Below, piece by piece: positions 19,272 through 27,140 of a stretch of DNA of 64,000 nt. A program made the position numbers and the translations under genes. The stretch lies in NCBI RefSeq assembly GCF_000725885.1, contig NZ_JODR01000032.1:1-64000 (forward strand), in the 5' to 3' direction. Positions within the stretch are counted from its first letter, which is position 1. Every line of letters begins with the position of its first letter. The notes below the pieces were generated by a model. That model saw only the letters and a list, made by a program, of their open reading frames with translations. It was not told the origin of the DNA and searched no databases. The stretch is from Streptomyces albus subsp. albus (GTDB lineage Bacteria > Actinomycetota > Actinomycetes > Streptomycetales > Streptomycetaceae).

Positions 19272-19555
19272 CGCCACCACCTCCCCCGGGGCGGGCGGTC
19301 GGTGTCGACCAGTACGCCGGTGGCCACCAGCTCATCGACGAACGCGACGATCTGCTCGCCGACAGCCTGCGGGTCCTGGCCGGTCGGGATGGCGATCTCG
19401 TCGGCGAGCCCGCCGGTGCCGCCCCGGACGGTGACGGCGTGCCAGATCTTCGAGGCGTCCGGATCGAGCATCAGCCACCGGCCGCGCCGGACATCGAGCA
19501 CCGCCGTGCCGTACGGACCGGTGGCGTGGTGGACGTGAGCGGCGGGAGTCAGCAT
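19268..19555 (-). CDS. Lasso-peptide RRE protein (B1, PqqD-like)
   Basis: A 95-residue PqqD-fold protein. ATG at 19555 overlaps the cyclase stop codon by 7 bp. The winged-helix pattern is seen in TAVLDVRRGRWLMLDPDASKIWHAV followed by a C-terminal helix (VGEQIVAFVDELVATGVLV), as in other stand-alone RiPP recognition elements. It should bind the leader of the precursor and deliver it to the B2 protease. Its placement between cyclase and protease is the common actinobacterial order. Confidence 0.88.
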   Translation of the reverse strand: MLTPAAHVHHATGPYGTAVLDVRRGRWLMLDPDASKIWHAVTVRGGTGGLADEIAIPTGQDPQAVGEQIVAFVDELVATGVLVDTDRPPRGRWWR

Positions 19556-21294
19556 GCCGCCTCCAGCTCGGTCGTCTGGCCACTGAGCCACCAGCAGGTC
19601 ACGAGCATCTGGTGCAGGTCGGCGATCACCGTGGCGCACTGGCCCCGGGCCGCCTGCGTGAGCGCGGAGCGGACAGCCGCGGGGTCGATGAGCCCGCCGC
19701 CGACGAGCGGACTGGACACGATCAGCCCGTCGAGCCGGTCCCGATGCCGGGCGAGACCGGCGATGCGCTGGGCGGTGAACGAGCCCTTCGAACGCCGGGA
19801 GGTCAGCCAGTCCGGGAGCTCGGGCACCGACTCGCGCAGCAGCGGCTTGTAGGCCACCAGTCCGCGACGGGCGAGGGCCGGGACGGCGAAGGCGGCGCGG
19901 ACGACCTGGTTGTCCAGGTACGGATACACCGGCCGGATGCCGAGCGCGTGGCCGTAGGGGGCCCAGCCGCGGGCCGAGGCGCCCACCGAGCGCAGGGCGG
20001 CCCACTGGTCGAACTCGTCCGCCGGCTCCGGCTGCTGGTCTCGTGCGGCCTGCCGCAGCAGGGCTGCGACCTGGTGGCGGCCGTAGCCGGTGAGCCAGGA
20101 CGCTGCGGCCCCCAGACGGCACCAGGACCAGCCGGTCACGGCGGTCTGCGGCCTGACGGGCCCGCGCTCCAGGGCCTCGGCGGCGCGTTCGAGGGAGCCG
20201 GCCCGGCCGAGGTCGGCGGCCTGCTTGAGGGCCTTCCAGTACGGGCCGGGCGCGGTGTTGCGGAGCCGGGCGAACGCCACGACCTGGCGGTGGGCCTCGC
20301 GCCGCCGGCCGTCCTGCAGAAGCCGCACCCAACAGGAGCTGGAGGCGTCGAGGACGATGTCCCCGCCGTGCCCGGTCAGGTGCAGCGGCAGCCCCCGCAC
20401 GGGGTGCAAGTAGCTGGTGTCCATGGCGAACATCGCGGCCTCCAGCACCGGCTCTGCCCCCGTCGGCTGCCCGGCCGGAAAGGAGAACGGCAACTGCTCG
20501 TAGGCGCCGATGTCGACCGTGTGCGTGATCCCGGTGTGCTCGGCGACGCGGGAGGCGAAGGCCATGTCCTCCGCGCTGGTGTAGCCGTCGGTGTACGTCA
20601 CCGCGTGCACCGGTCCGGCGTCGGCGGCCAGCACGACGGCCGCCGAGGAGTCCAGCCCGCCCGATAGGTCCGCCCCCACCACCCCGCCGGCGGCACGGAC
20701 CCGGTACTGGACAGCCTCCGTGAGCACCTGCCCGAACCGGTCGGCGCCCTCGCGGAGCTCGTCTACCGGTGTGATGCCGGAGACGTCGATGAGCTGCGGC
20801 GGCGCCCCGGGCGCGAGCAGCAGCCCGAACCCGCCGGGCACCATGCGGATCTCCTCGTACGGGCTGCGGTGCGGCCAGTGGTGCTCACCCACCGTCAGCC
20901 GCGCCGCCAGCCACGGCAGATCCGGCACGAGCGGACGCCCCAGGAGGCGGGCCTCGGTCGCCCACGCCGCCCCTTCGTCGCCGCGCAGCGTGTAGTACAC
21001 GGCCCGGATACCGGCCAGGTCTCCGCACACGAACCGCTGCCGCCCGTCACTGGCGACCACCCAGTACGAGCCCGGCCACCGGGTCAGCTCGCCCCAGTGG
21101 CCCGCCCGTACGGCCGCGAGCGCGGCGTGAAGTTCCTGCTCGGTGACCGGGCAGTCGCCCACGACCGCGAGGGCGGCCGGTCCTTCGGCGACCGCCTGTA
21201 CGCGCGTGCCCGGAGCCCGGTGGACATCACCGAGCCCGTCGATCGCCACTGCGTCCACGGCGGCACTGCCGCCGGTCATCCACTCCCGTTCCAC
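19549..21294 (-). CDS. Lasso-peptide macrolactam synthetase (C, asparagine-synthase-like)
   Basis: A 581-residue class-B asparagine-synthetase homologue. GTG at 21294 has GGGGAGG seven bases upstream; ATG at 21279 is an alternative. The ATP-pyrophosphatase loop DLSGGLDSSAAVV is intact (SGGLDSS at residues 211-217). The N-terminal glutaminase-like domain has no Cys2 nucleophile, as expected for lasso cyclases. The enzyme should adenylate the side chain of the acceptor Asp in the core and close the ring with the new N-terminal Gly. It lies 98 bp after the precursor gene, separated by a strong hairpin. Confidence 0.9.
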   Translation of the reverse strand: MEREWMTGGSAAVDAVAIDGLGDVHRAPGTRVQAVAEGPAALAVVGDCPVTEQELHAALAAVRAGHWGELTRWPGSYWVVASDGRQRFVCGDLAGIRAVYYTLRGDEGAAWATEARLLGRPLVPDLPWLAARLTVGEHHWPHRSPYEEIRMVPGGFGLLLAPGAPPQLIDVSGITPVDELREGADRFGQVLTEAVQYRVRAAGGVVGADLSGGLDSSAAVVLAADAGPVHAVTYTDGYTSAEDMAFASRVAEHTGITHTVDIGAYEQLPFSFPAGQPTGAEPVLEAAMFAMDTSYLHPVRGLPLHLTGHGGDIVLDASSSCWVRLLQDGRRREAHRQVVAFARLRNTAPGPYWKALKQAADLGRAGSLERAAEALERGPVRPQTAVTGWSWCRLGAAASWLTGYGRHQVAALLRQAARDQQPEPADEFDQWAALRSVGASARGWAPYGHALGIRPVYPYLDNQVVRAAFAVPALARRGLVAYKPLLRESVPELPDWLTSRRSKGSFTAQRIAGLARHRDRLDGLIVSSPLVGGGLIDPAAVRSALTQAARGQCATVIADLHQMLVTCWWLSGQTTELEAAC

Positions 21295-21330
21295 CCGTTC
21301 GCCTCCCCTTCGATCAGCCCTGTGACGCGC

Positions 21331-21367
21331 CCGGGGGGCCGGCCGTCGTACGGCCGGCCCCCCGGGG
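21331..21367. terminator. GC-rich hairpin between lasso precursor and cyclase genes
   Basis: CCCGGGGGGCCGGCCGT (21331-21347) and ACGGCCGGCCCCCGGG (21351-21366) form a stem of about 16 bp with a 3-nt loop and a single bulge. It sits directly after the precursor stop and before the cyclase start. It could stabilise the precursor mRNA end or act as a partial terminator, giving more precursor than enzyme transcript. Confidence 0.7.
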
Positions 21368-21392
21368 TTCGGTTCAGGTCCTGCGGGCTGTG

Positions 21393-21563
21393 TCAGCCTT
21401 CGAAGTAGTTCGACTTGTCCGAGTCGTTGAACGTCTGGCGGCCCAGGGTGAGGGTGGCCACCGGGTGGGTGCTGATCTGCGGCGCGAAGCCGCCCGTGCT
21501 CGGCGCTGCGGCGGGGGTGTCCTCGACGGTGGGCTTGGTGGTGACGATGGTCTGCTCGGCCAT
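21393..21563 (-). CDS. Lasso-peptide precursor (A)
   Basis: A 56-residue precursor starting at ATG 21563, with GGGAGG eight bases upstream. The first 40 residues form the leader, and Thr39 occupies the -2 position that is conserved before lasso cleavage sites (...ATLTL|GRQ...). The predicted core is the 16-residue GRQTFNDSDKSNYFEG. Gly1 supplies the amino group; Asp9 is the likely ring acceptor, giving a 9-residue ring and a 7-residue tail KSNYFEG; Asp7 would give a 7-residue ring. The leader lacks an obvious Tyr-x-x-Pro RRE motif; Phe26-Ala-Pro may serve instead. The cleavage site and ring are predictions. I do not recognise this core among known lasso peptides. Confidence 0.8.
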   Translation of the reverse strand: MAEQTIVTTKPTVEDTPAAAPSTGGFAPQISTHPVATLTLGRQTFNDSDKSNYFEG

Positions 21564-21658
21564 GACCGGCCTCCCTTGTCCTCGTTGGATGTGAGGTGGT
21601 GCTGCCTCTATGTCACCGCGACCGAAGAGGTGTTCCCAGAGACGGAGTTGGGGACTTG

Positions 21659-21698
21659 CTGGGAGTGGATCTGGGAGAAAACTGGGATGTGCCTGGGA
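21659..21698 (-). promoter_or_regulatory. Four phased CTGGGA direct repeats upstream of the lasso precursor
   Basis: CTGGGA occurs at 21659, 21671, 21682 and 21693 on the plus strand (TCCCAG on the coding strand), with spacings of 12, 11 and 11 bp, about one helical turn. An inverted copy (TCCCAG) lies at 21634-21639. The array is confined to the 138-bp gap between the peptidase stop and the precursor start. Repeats on one helix face with ~11-bp period are typical of SARP-like or other cooperative activator sites. The XRE-type regulator of the cluster is a candidate binder. Confidence 0.6.
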
Positions 21699-21700
21699 CG

Positions 21701-22891
21701 TCAGGCCCCAAGGAGGTCGAGCACGGCCCGCTGGTAGACGGCGTACACCGTGGGAAGTTCCGCGAGGTGGGCGCGCTCGTCGATGCCGTGCAGCCCCTCG
21801 TACGGCACCCCGAAGCCGGCGGTTGCCGCGATGCCCTCCCCGGCCAGCAGGTTGCCGATGTTGGAGGGGCCCGCGGTCTTCGCGCGCACCGTCAGCCCAG
21901 CTTCGGCGGCGGCGGTGAGAAGTGCCGCGGCGGGCTGCTCGTCCTCGGCCAGGCGGAAGGGCGGCCATGCGGCGACCGGGGTGATGTCGGTGGGCTTCGG
22001 GGCGGGCAGGTCCGCATCGAGCTCGGCGACGGCCTTGCGGATGAGGGTCTCGGCGTCGTGGGCGTCGAAGGCCGGGGTGGTGCGGATGTCGACGTTCAGC
22101 TCACACCGGTCGGGGGTGACGGAGAAGCCCTGGCCGCCGTGGAAGGAGGTCACCGACAGCTTCGGCGGCAGCGGGAACCCCGAGTCGCCGTCCACGCCGG
22201 GCAGTTCGGCGGCGTCCAGCAGGCGCACGAGGTGGGCGGCGCGGGAGATCGCGCCGACCACGGTCTTGCTGGAGCCGGAGTGCCCGGAGGGGGCGTGCAC
22301 GGTGATGGTGGCCCGCCACAGGCCCCGCCCGCCGACCACGACTTCGTCCATGCCGGGGTAGCCGATCATCACTCCGGCGGGGCGGGCCGCGGCTTCGTCG
22401 GTGAGGTAGGCGCGGGCGCCGCCGAAGCCGCCGGTGTGCTCGTCGACGTCCAGGAGCACGGCGAGCCCGCCATGCAGGTCGGCGGCGCGAGGCGCGAGGT
22501 CGGCGGCGATGTGGCAGAACATCGCTGCGGCGAGCTTGGAGTCGGCCGAGCCCCGGCCGAGCAGCCAGCCGTCCACGATGTCGCCGGAGGCCGGCGGGAA
22601 GGACCAGGCGGTCTCGTCGCCGTACGGGGCAGTGTCCACACATGCGTCCAGGGCCCACCACGAACCTGGGCGGCCGCCGGGGATCTCCACGAGCAGCCCC
22701 ACCAGAGCGCCCGCGTCGTCGTGCAGCCGGCGGTGCGGCAGTCCGCGGGCGGCGAGCCAGTCCTCCAGCACGCCCAAGACCGGCCCGTACTCGTCGATCC
22801 CGGCCCGGCTCGGCCGGCGGATCAGCTCGCTCGCCAGCTCCACCACGGACGCCGTGCGGGCCCCGGCCACCTGCTGAAGGTTCTCGCTCAC
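21701..22891 (-). CDS. M20-family metallopeptidase-like protein linked to the lasso cluster
   Basis: A 396-residue M20 (ArgE/DapE/CPG2-like) protein; GTG at 22891 follows GGGGAG, and two GTG codons just upstream are alternatives. Family landmarks are present: ALDACVDTAPYGDETAWSFPP, LLGRGSADSKLAAAMF, VLLDVDEHTGGFGGA, NVDIRTTP and the late LHGIDERAHL. Two usual metal ligands look changed: the H of HxD is Cys (ACVD), and the second Glu of the EE pair is His (DEHTGG). It may be a peptidase or amidohydrolase with an altered metal site, or a non-catalytic relative. Its place between regulator and precursor suggests a role in lasso processing or immunity, which is inference. Confidence 0.75.
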   Translation of the reverse strand: MSENLQQVAGARTASVVELASELIRRPSRAGIDEYGPVLGVLEDWLAARGLPHRRLHDDAGALVGLLVEIPGGRPGSWWALDACVDTAPYGDETAWSFPPASGDIVDGWLLGRGSADSKLAAAMFCHIAADLAPRAADLHGGLAVLLDVDEHTGGFGGARAYLTDEAAARPAGVMIGYPGMDEVVVGGRGLWRATITVHAPSGHSGSSKTVVGAISRAAHLVRLLDAAELPGVDGDSGFPLPPKLSVTSFHGGQGFSVTPDRCELNVDIRTTPAFDAHDAETLIRKAVAELDADLPAPKPTDITPVAAWPPFRLAEDEQPAAALLTAAAEAGLTVRAKTAGPSNIGNLLAGEGIAATAGFGVPYEGLHGIDERAHLAELPTVYAVYQRAVLDLLGA

Positions 22892-22909
22892 GCCTCTCCC
22901 CACCACGTA

Positions 22910-23683
22910 TCAGTTGTGCCGAACCGGCAGTGCACGGACGGCCTCGATCGTCTCCACCGGCCGCGCCGAGGCGCACGCCTCCCGGCCATGGTGGACCAGA
23001 CCCACCGCCGCCTCGCGACTGAGTAAGACGCCGCAGTCGAACCCGTCCGCCCCGTGGAACGACGGCAGCGGCACCACCGCGGCGGTCTCGGAGGCGACGA
23101 AGAACCGTTCCAGCGCCTCCGCGGGTTCAACGAGCCCGATGTGGAGCGTCTTGACACCGTTGCGGCGGGCGGACGGGTCGCGCAGCTCCAGCAGCCGCAC
23201 CAGGTGGTCGGCGAGCGCCCGGTGCCGCGGTGGGCCGTACAGAACCCGGTAGTGGACCAGGTCCGGGTGCTGGGCCACCGCCGTCTCGATCGCCGCCAGA
23301 TACGCCTTCTCCCGCGACCGGGAGCCGGTGACGACCAGCTGCTCGCGCGCCGAGGCGACGACGTCGACCATCGCCTCGATCAGATCCGTCCAGCGGGTGA
23401 GCACCTTGACGACCACGGCAGTGCCGGAGGTCTCCAGCACACTGGTGGCCGCACCGTCCTGGTGCGCGAACAGCACCTCCGGGCGCTCGCGGTAGAGCTG
23501 GCACAGCCCGGCCCGGTTCCGCTTGCCGGTGCGGCGCCGCCCGGACTCAAACGCGCTCAGCAGACTCGCATCCGCCGCCAGCCCGGTGATCGCGTTCAGG
23601 GCATCGGCGGCCTCCTCCAGCGTCATGTTCCGCGCCAGCCTCGCCCGCTTGAGCGCCGAATCCCCACCACTTGCCGCGGCCAT
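22910..23683 (-). CDS. XRE-type transcriptional regulator with C-terminal effector-like domain
   Basis: A 257-residue protein from ATG 23683 (GTG 23689 is also possible; GGAGGGG lies upstream). Residues about 8-60 form an XRE helix-turn-helix (ALKRARLARNMTLEEAADAL, then LLSAFESGRRR). The C-terminal 180 residues (VLTRWTDLIEAMVDVVASAREQLVVTGSRSRE, and later ETAAVVPLPSFHGADGFDCGVLL) resemble the phospholipase-D-fold effector region found in some actinobacterial XRE regulators. It heads the lasso region, its stop is 19 bp before the peptidase start, and it is a candidate for binding the CTGGGA array. Confidence 0.7.
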   Translation of the reverse strand: MAAASGGDSALKRARLARNMTLEEAADALNAITGLAADASLLSAFESGRRRTGKRNRAGLCQLYRERPEVLFAHQDGAATSVLETSGTAVVVKVLTRWTDLIEAMVDVVASAREQLVVTGSRSREKAYLAAIETAVAQHPDLVHYRVLYGPPRHRALADHLVRLLELRDPSARRNGVKTLHIGLVEPAEALERFFVASETAAVVPLPSFHGADGFDCGVLLSREAAVGLVHHGREACASARPVETIEAVRALPVRHN

Positions 23684-23988
23684 CGACACCGCCCCCCTCC
23701 CCCATCCACCGGCATGTGTCCCCAAGCCTTCCCCGCCCGCCGGTGGTCCAACGTGGCCTGGGTCCTGCCGTCCACGGCCCGGCCCCGAGGCCGCCCCCGC
23801 GCAGAGGCGACAGCAACAGAGCCGGGTGCGCACGGGTCAGGACCGCCAATTCCGCAAGACCTGTGTGAAGACGCGCCCCAGTCTGGCTTTCACGCACCTG
23901 CATGGATCTTCTCCGCGCAGCGGCGCAGCTCGGCAGAATGGGCTTCGGAACGGATCACCAGGCGTTGGGGTGAGAAGGAGATGCGTCC
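23684..23988. other. Divergent intergenic region
   Basis: About 305 bp between the regulator and a small plus-strand gene. It presumably carries divergent promoters. No gene, repeat or RNA structure was recognised. Confidence 0.4.
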
Positions 23989-24234
23989 GTGGCCGAGACC
24001 TGGAACGGCGAGCCCCTGGCAGATGCAAAGCCCACCAGTCAGGACATCCATTACCGGATCCACGACGCGGACACCGGTCAGCTGCTGGGGTTTGGCACCG
24101 GCCGCGGCGGATCGCTGGGAGCTGTGGTGGCACACTGCCGGCGCGTGGAAGACGCCTACCCGGAGCGCCACCTGGTAGTCCGGACCTATGACGGCCCGGC
24201 TGGGCCGGGGTTCGGCCGCCCTACCGGACCATGA
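23989..24234 (+). CDS. Small hypothetical protein (81 aa)
   Basis: GTG at 23989 follows AAGGAG by eight bases. The protein has an alternating strand-helix look (DIHYRIHDADTGQLLGFGTGRGGSLGAVVAHCRRV..., then HLVVRTYD), like a compact alpha/beta domain. No family is recognised. It stops two bases from the end of a broken minus-strand gene fragment, so the downstream boundary is a recombination scar. Confidence 0.55.
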   Translation: MAETWNGEPLADAKPTSQDIHYRIHDADTGQLLGFGTGRGGSLGAVVAHCRRVEDAYPERHLVVRTYDGPAGPGFGRPTGP

Positions 24235-24235
24235 G

Positions 24236-24390
24236 CTATTGCTGTCGGGTTTCCGAGGCTGTGCCGCCCTGAGGGGCGCGGATCGTGTCCCAGGCGGCCT
24301 GGCCGAGGCGCCGTATCTCCTCCGTGTAGGCGGTGCCGAGTTCACGCGCTGCTTCGGTGGCGCGCTTCCGGCCCGAATTCCTGGTCCGGG
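24236..24390 (-). pseudogene. 3' fragment related to the hypothetical gene at 1009-1434
   Basis: The minus strand reads RKRATEAARELGTAYTEEIR then RLGQAAWDTIRAPQGG to a TAG at 24236. This parallels REAARECGIEYTPVVRDLGNALWAKIEA at the C-terminus of the 141-residue protein near the left edge. No matching N-terminal half or start was found upstream, so it is a truncated remnant. The 5' limit is approximate. About 110 bp between this fragment and the helicase gene hold nothing else recognisable. Confidence 0.45.
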
Positions 24391-24499
24391 CCGGGCTCCC
24401 GGCGGAGTGGACGGTATGTGCGGGAGATGTGCGGGCTCCTTGCCCTCCTCAATGAACGATTGCCTTCACGATGGCCTGCCCAGTGGGGCATCACGCCCC

Positions 24500-26941
24500 T
24501 TATCCGAGGGAGGCGGGCGGGGCGGTGTCGTCGGTCCAGTCGCCGTCGAACAGGGAGGAGATCAGGGCTTCCTGCTCGGGGGCTAGTTGGCCGGCGCGTT
24601 GTTTGGTGCGGGTCTTGGCGAGCCACGGGCCGATTTTGACGCGCTCGCCGTCGACGGTGATCTCTTCGCGGGCGGTCGGGGCGCGGCCTTCGCGGTGGAG
24701 GAAGAGTTCCAGGAGTTGGACGGCCTGTTCGAAGGTACGGCGGGTGCGGCGCGTCGGGGCGAGCGGGTTGCTGGCGGGGGTCAGGCCGAGGGAGGTCAGC
24801 ATCTGCTGCTTACTGCGGTGGAGGGCGTGCCAGGTGGTCAGTTGGCGGTGCAGCCAGGAGCCGATCTTCACACCTTGCAGGAGGGTGTCGCGGGTGAGGG
24901 CGCCGGGGTCGGCGCCGTCGGCGAGATGGGCGCGCAGCAGGTGGTACTTGCGGTGCCAGTCCGCGCCGTGGGGCAGGCGCCAGTCGGGGGCGAGGGCGGT
25001 CAGGGCGTCGGCGCGGGCCGGATCGAGCTGGTTTTTGGCGGCGAGGTGGCGTTGTTCGGCGAGCCACGCGCCGACGGGGGTGGTGGCGGGGGCGGCGAGG
25101 TGGCCGTGGGTTCGCAGGTAGTCGGCTGCGGCGGCCAGGCGGGCGCGCCAGGCGGCGTCGTGCTTGTCCCAGATCATCCCGAGGGCGTCGAGTTCGGCGA
25201 TCCAGTCGGCTTCCAGGCGGCCGGCGGTGCGGGCGTCGCGCATGGTGGTGATGAAGGTGCCGAGCGCGTAGCCGGTGGGGTCGGTGTAGTCGGTGGGGAC
25301 GTCGAGGTGGCCGTGTTCGTCGCGGTAGGACTGGGCGGCGGCAAGTCCCAGGCGGCGGGAGCGGGAGACAGCCGGGTCGCGGGGGTCGAAGGATGCCAGG
25401 TCCATGGCGCGGGCGATGCGCTCGGGGTGGACGGTGAAGTCGAAGTGCCAGCGGCGTTCGATGACGTCGCTGGTCTCCTTGGGCAGGCGGTTGGCCTTGT
25501 CGGGCAGGCGCTCCAGGATGCGGTGGTCGTGGCTGGCCAGTGCCGTGGCGATCGCCCAGACGGGTTCGTAAGGAGTGCCGAGGATGTTTTCGCTTTCGGC
25601 GCTGGGCGGGACATAGACGGGGACGATCAGTGAGGCGGTTTTGCCGGACACGTCCAGGCGCAGGGCACGGCCGAGGGCCTGGACACAGCGGATGACGCTG
25701 CGGGTGGGGTCGGCGAAGACAACGGCGTCGACGCTGGGGATGTCGACGCCTTCGGCGATCAGGCGGGAGTTGGCCAGGACCGCGCAGTCGGCGGCGCGGA
25801 AGCCGGCGAAGATGTCGGCACGCTGAGCGGGGGTGTGCTCGCCGTGGGCGAAGAACAACTGCGGTGTGATGTCGGGGCACAGGTCGGGATCCGTGTGGCG
25901 GAGCAGGCGCAGGGTGTGGGGCAGTTCGCGGGCGAAGCGGCGGGCGTCGGAGACGAGGTTGAAGTAGACCAGCACCTTCTTCAGACCGTGCTCGGTCATG
26001 GCGCGCAGCACCGCGAGGTGCAGGGCGGTGGTGCGCAGCGCACCGTCGTCTTTGTCTTCCTCGGTGGTGCTGCCGCCCGTGGCCGCGGTGCCGGGGGTGG
26101 GGAGGTTCAGGCGGCGGCGCAGGTCGGCGTCGGTGAGAGTGGGCACCACGATGCGGTAGTCCGCGGCGCGGCCGTCGGCGACTGCCTGGGCGAGCGGGTA
26201 ATCGAAGACCTTCGGGCCGTAGACCGCCTCGTTGTCCATGGAATTGGCGAACGCGTCTGCGGCCACTGCCGTGGCGCGGCGACGGCGCGGGCGGGTGGTG
26301 TCGGCGGACTCGGCCAGTTCCGGGGCGGCGAAGATGCGGGGGGTGGCGGTCATGTAGAGGCGGCGCTCCGCGTGGATCCGCTTGGCGTCGTTGACGATGG
26401 CCCACTTCTTGTCGGCGCGGCCGGCGATCCGGTGTGCCTCGTCCATGACCGCCAGATCGAAGGGCGGCACCGCGTACTTCGTGCTCTGGGTTTGTTCGAT
26501 CTTGTCCAGGGAGTCGTAGGTGCAGATCACCGTCAGCGCCGGGATCTGGTCCTGGTCCTGCCCCACCACCGACATCAGGGCGGCCAGCGCGTGCGGGTCG
26601 GTGGTCGACATGACGCGAGCGGCCACCAGATCGTCCCGGCCGGTGGCATCCAGGGAGGAGACGATCACCATGTGCTCGGCGTGCCCGTCCCGGCGCCAGG
26701 CCAGCGCCGTCTGCGCCGCCAGGTCCAGCGTGGGCACCACGAACAGCACCAGCCGTGCGCCGAGTTCGTCCGCCACCCGGATGGACACCAGGGTCTTGCC
26801 GGTCCCTGTCGCCGAGACGTACAGCCCGCGCGTGCCCGCACGCCGCAGATGCCGCACCAGCCGCTTGACGGCCTGGAGCTGGTCGGCGAACAGCGGCCGC
26901 TTCTCAGGCCGGCCGGATGCGGCAACAGCAGCCACGGTCAT
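24500..26941 (-). CDS. DEAH-box helicase with helicase-associated (HA) repeats, copy 1
   Basis: An 813-residue superfamily 2 helicase. ATG 26941 has GAGGAA eight bases upstream. Motifs: YVSATGTGKTLVSIR (Walker A, residues about 39-50), MDEAHRIAG (DEAH), YMTATPRIF (motif III), DAVVFADPTRSVIRCVQALGRALRLD (motifs V-VI). Residues from about 540 carry HA repeats (RLGLAAAQSYRDEHGHLDVP, WRARLAAAADYLRTHGHLAAP). Such proteins are common near streptomycete chromosome ends and on linear plasmids; a role in DNA-end metabolism is suspected, not shown. A relative with the same layout lies at 34594-36957. It is divergent from tap, with a 199-bp shared promoter region. Confidence 0.8.
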   Translation of the reverse strand: MTVAAVAASGRPEKRPLFADQLQAVKRLVRHLRRAGTRGLYVSATGTGKTLVSIRVADELGARLVLFVVPTLDLAAQTALAWRRDGHAEHMVIVSSLDATGRDDLVAARVMSTTDPHALAALMSVVGQDQDQIPALTVICTYDSLDKIEQTQSTKYAVPPFDLAVMDEAHRIAGRADKKWAIVNDAKRIHAERRLYMTATPRIFAAPELAESADTTRPRRRRATAVAADAFANSMDNEAVYGPKVFDYPLAQAVADGRAADYRIVVPTLTDADLRRRLNLPTPGTAATGGSTTEEDKDDGALRTTALHLAVLRAMTEHGLKKVLVYFNLVSDARRFARELPHTLRLLRHTDPDLCPDITPQLFFAHGEHTPAQRADIFAGFRAADCAVLANSRLIAEGVDIPSVDAVVFADPTRSVIRCVQALGRALRLDVSGKTASLIVPVYVPPSAESENILGTPYEPVWAIATALASHDHRILERLPDKANRLPKETSDVIERRWHFDFTVHPERIARAMDLASFDPRDPAVSRSRRLGLAAAQSYRDEHGHLDVPTDYTDPTGYALGTFITTMRDARTAGRLEADWIAELDALGMIWDKHDAAWRARLAAAADYLRTHGHLAAPATTPVGAWLAEQRHLAAKNQLDPARADALTALAPDWRLPHGADWHRKYHLLRAHLADGADPGALTRDTLLQGVKIGSWLHRQLTTWHALHRSKQQMLTSLGLTPASNPLAPTRRTRRTFEQAVQLLELFLHREGRAPTAREEITVDGERVKIGPWLAKTRTKQRAGQLAPEQEALISSLFDGDWTDDTAPPASLG

Positions 26942-27140
26942 ACAGGTCTTCCTCGATCCGAAGCGGGACGGCGCCCCCGGGCAGCGGCCGGGGCCGGGGA
27001 GGCTGTGGGGCCGTAGCGGGACCTTCCAGCGGGCACCGTACCACCCCGGACCCCCTTCGTACGCATAATGCATGGAGAATGCGCGAGGAAGGTACGCGAT
27101 AAGTTCGTTTCACGGGGTAGGGTGCGAGCGGAGGTGTCTC

